The translations under genes and the position numbers were made by a program. This document shows, piece after piece, positions 32,366 to 33,099 of a stretch of 33,099 nucleotides of DNA (position 1 is its first letter; each line of letters opens with the position of its first letter). Below the pieces are notes generated by a model. It was given only the letters and a program-made list of their open reading frames with translations. It searched no databases and was not told where the DNA came from. The DNA is from Desulfobacterales bacterium (GTDB lineage Bacteria; Desulfobacterota; Desulfobacteria; Desulfobacterales; UBA2174_A): NCBI GenBank assembly GCA_025454075.1, contig JALOPD010000010.1, positions 1-33,099 on the forward strand, in the 5' to 3' direction.

Positions 32366-33099
32366 GAGCAAAGGTGAACCCCCAGGGCGGCGATGTCGGC
32401 TCGAATCGAGGGGGAGGTGAGGGCGTGGAGTTCCTCCTCGTGTCGGTAGCCCCAGCGCCGGAGATCTTCCTCTTCCGGCGTCAGTCCCGGATGGCACATC
32501 AGCTCGTACGTCTCCCCCGGTCGAAGGCCTGCCAGCAGCCGGCGCAGGCGCAGCAGGTCCAGCCGGCCGCCGTCCAGAAATCCGAGAAATCGTGGTGACC
32601 GAGGATCTGTCCGGCGGGCGCGCCGCAAGCCGCTGGCGGCCGCGAAGGCCCGCAGGACTCCGGAGCCCAGGAGGCGTGAGCCCCCGTGGATACTGATCGG
32701 CCGGTCCAGCCGCCACCCTTCCACCGGAACGCGTACCCACGGGATGCCGTAGCGTGCGGCGAGATGCCGGGTCAGATCGAGCAGCCCCGGCAGGACATGC
32801 ACATGCTGGTGGCTGTCCAGATGCGACACCCGGATCCCGGTTTCCAACACACGCTCGATTTGGGCGGACCACTCCGCCTCCACATCGGACCTGCGGACCC
32901 TGCCCGTCAGCCAGCGCAGGGTGAAAACCCCGGCGCCCGGCGCGAAACGCCCGTCGGCACCGACTAAAGATCTGTTGCCCGGCCGCAGGGGGCGCTCGGC
33001 CACAACGGTCAAGTGCACGCCTACGTCCAGGGCGGGTGCGGTCCGCGACAGCCGCACGGCATGTTCGAAGGCGCGGCCCACGGCCATCAGGGACGCCGC
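32335..33099 (-). CDS. ChbG/HpnK (YdjC) family polysaccharide/lipid deacetylase-like protein, N-terminus cut by window
   Basis: About 254 residues are visible. HLDSHQHVHVLPGLL supplies the metal-binding histidines of YdjC-family deacetylases, DVGVHLTVV is the usual earlier block, and YELMCHPG is the late conserved block. The frame stays open to the window end (AASLMAVGRAFEHA), which matches the family region about 35 residues from the N-terminus; the N-terminal NADDFG metal motif should lie beyond 33099. An internal ATG at 33087 is not the true start. Members include ChbG (diacetylchitobiose deacetylase) and HpnK (hopanoid biosynthesis); neither role can be assigned here. It converges with the methyltransferase pair across a shared hairpin terminator. 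Confidence 0.88.
   Translation of the reverse strand, partial: AASLMAVGRAFEHAVRLSRTAPALDVGVHLTVVAERPLRPGNRSLVGADGRFAPGAGVFTLRWLTGRVRRSDVEAEWSAQIERVLETGIRVSHLDSHQHVHVLPGLLDLTRHLAARYGIPWVRVPVEGWRLDRPISIHGGSRLLGSGVLRAFAAASGLRRARRTDPRSPRFLGFLDGGRLDLLRLRRLLAGLRPGETYELMCHPGLTPEEEDLRRWGYRHEEELHALTSPSIRADIAALGVHLCSFKDLTQSNL

Overview
This is a GC-rich, gene-dense bacterial chromosome segment with 23 protein genes, two of them cut by the window edges. Gene content suggests an anaerobic deltaproteobacterium (Desulfobacterota, probably a sulfate reducer or relative). The clues are formate-tetrahydrofolate ligase, a 1455-residue BadF/BcrA-type acyl-CoA dehydratase activase fusion, two radical SAM proteins, a UMF1-family transporter and a NifU/IscS pair whose cysteine desulfurase lacks the PLP lysine. 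That assignment is an inference from gene families, not from a marker gene. I see no tRNA, rRNA, CRISPR array, transposase or phage gene.

Layout. 1-4554 (minus): the 5' part of fhs, preceded by a translationally coupled heterodimeric ABC exporter pair. 4555-7994: an RNase II/Zam-like exoribonuclease (plus, predicted leaderless), a YbaK-type deacylase (minus) and a divergent TetR regulator (plus). 8164-15413: a HAD/AIR-synthase-like fusion (minus) with a 267-bp highly structured leader, a B12-type radical SAM protein (plus), a xylose-isomerase-like TIM barrel (minus), a glycerophosphodiesterase-like protein (plus), a UMF1 transporter (minus) and a SagB-type oxidoreductase (minus). 15441-21513 (minus): the giant activase and a two-domain CDP-alcohol phosphatidyltransferase. 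21702-28644: MurJ (plus), a radical SAM protein, a small multi-zinc-ribbon protein and a YhdP-sized AsmA-like protein (all minus). 28931-32346 (plus): NifU/IscU-like scaffold, lysine-less IscS and two methyltransferases. The window ends in a ChbG/HpnK-type deacetylase (minus).

How the genes fit together. Envelope biogenesis recurs (MurJ, CDP-alcohol phosphotransferase, AsmA-like protein, ABC exporter, glycerophosphodiesterase). Fe-S and radical chemistry recurs too (IscU/IscS, two radical SAM enzymes, the activase). Most neighbours face different ways, so apart from the ABC pair, the SagB/activase run and the iscU-iscS-methyltransferase run there is little sign of long operons.

The most interesting points are the IscS homologue with Thr in place of the PLP lysine, beside a scaffold with an extra zinc-ribbon tail; the 267-bp element with two nested ~20-bp stems whose closing stem holds the Shine-Dalgarno of the HAD/AIRS gene; the activase fusion; and several unusual intergenic repeats (133-bp palindromic tandem, 9-bp and 7-bp periodic arrays, and a perfect hairpin that encodes the C-termini of two convergent genes).
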